64,000 nucleotides of DNA from DATFCK01 sp963728975 (GTDB taxonomy: Bacteria; Verrucomicrobiota; Verrucomicrobiia; Chthoniobacterales; UBA10450). Below the pieces are notes generated by a model, which searched no databases, was not told where the DNA came from, and saw nothing but the letters and a program-made list of their open reading frames with translations. The translations under genes and the position numbers were made by a program. Positions 63,690-64,000 of this stretch are shown here, in pieces (the stretch's first letter is position 1; each line of letters begins with the position of its first letter). The DNA is taken from contig CAVSMF010000001.1 in the NCBI GenBank assembly GCA_963728975.1, forward strand, positions 62,001-126,000. Reading direction: 5' to 3'.

Positions 63690-64000
63690 TTGCATGTAGC
63701 AACCGGCCTGTAGCCGGTTCTTCGGGCACACGGACGCAGAGGGAAAACCGTCCACAGATTTCGCAGATTTGCGCAGATTGAGAGAAAAACAGAGGAGCAA
63801 TCCATCATCCAGATTTTCTAACCCCTGGGTCCGATTTTCAAAATCTGTGTAAATCGGGACCGAGGGAATCTGTGGATAAAAAACAATCGCCGGAGCTCCG
63901 CCCTTCGTTGTAGAAACGCGCTGGCTCCTTAGACCCGCACCTCCAAAGGTCCCCCTTATTTCCTCTTTTTCGTGTATTTCGTGGGCCTAACTTCTTCCCT
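63690..64000. repeat. Non-coding tail with REP elements and inverted spacer words
   Basis: At 63693 a GTAG-headed REP reads atgtagcaaccggcctgtag then ccggttc, matching the second hairpin of the array at 216-1176. A GGAG-type REP word is at 63886-63906 (cgccggagctccgcccttc). Between them, tccacagatttcgcagattt and ttcaaaatctgtgtaaatcg with aatctgtgga form imperfect inverted words. No gene can be supported up to the window edge. Confidence 0.7.

Overview
The window looks like a chromosomal segment of a Gram-negative soil-type bacterium, most likely Verrucomicrobiota (Chthoniobacterales-like). This is inference. It rests on the LpxC-FabZ fusion next to lpxA, a GH57 branching enzyme, tandem orphan ABC permeases of the ADOP type, a secreted protein ending in a VPDSG-CTERM-like sorting tail, TIGR03790 and DUF6249 family proteins, and many palindromic intergenic repeats. 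There is no rRNA, CRISPR array or phage region. One tRNA gene (Gly, GCC) is present.

Layout. 1-1176: the edge of an IS3-family element runs into a tandem array of about 210-bp units. Each unit holds a REPIN-like double palindrome plus a copy of the last codons of the neighbouring von Willebrand (vWA) gene. 1177-3831: ECF sigma factor and vWA protein operon. 4.2-8.0 kb: secreted sorting-signal protein, frameshifted polyprenyl synthase, coiled-coil membrane protein. 8.5-13.5 kb: hybrid histidine kinase, a glutathionyl-hydroquinone reductase gene split by a 274-bp TA-flanked palindromic element, a zinc alcohol dehydrogenase, and a GspC-like membrane protein. 13.8-18.8 kb: MarR - adaptor - RND efflux operon with an 18-bp perfect palindrome at the MarR start. 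19-20.4 kb: GT39-type glycosyltransferase. 20.8-27.9 kb: nusA-infB-rbfA-nrnA-truB-ribF translation cluster. 28.2-30.2 kb: second ECF sigma / anti-sigma operon. 30.4-38.5 kb: tRNA-Gly, DUF1326 protein, trpE, trpG, DAHP synthase, MhqD/MhqO-like pair, prmA, two-domain NDK. 38.6-44.6 kb: aminotransferase, branching enzyme, secreted Pro/Thr-rich protein, lpxC-fabZ, lpxA. 44.7-51.8 kb: TIGR03790 protein, PhnP-like hydrolase, recN, acetate transporter, an spmA remnant, FAD oxidoreductase. 52.0-56.5 kb: receiver protein, two PilT-family ATPases, a receiver-like protein, GNAT. 56.6-63.7 kb: GT-C membrane protein and two ADOP permeases.

Common themes. Aromatic and quinone handling recurs: DAHP synthase, TrpEG, glutathionyl-hydroquinone reductase, MhqO/MhqD-like pair and a MarR-RND pump. 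Both ECF sigma genes sit directly upstream of a membrane protein that may act as anti-sigma factor. Four TA-flanked miniature elements, several GTAG- or GGAG-headed REP elements and degenerate 'echo' spacers fill the non-coding DNA. The clearest unusual observations are the gene-tail/REPIN array, the exactly reconstructable insertion in the hydroquinone reductase gene, and the two-domain NDK whose first domain lacks the catalytic histidine.
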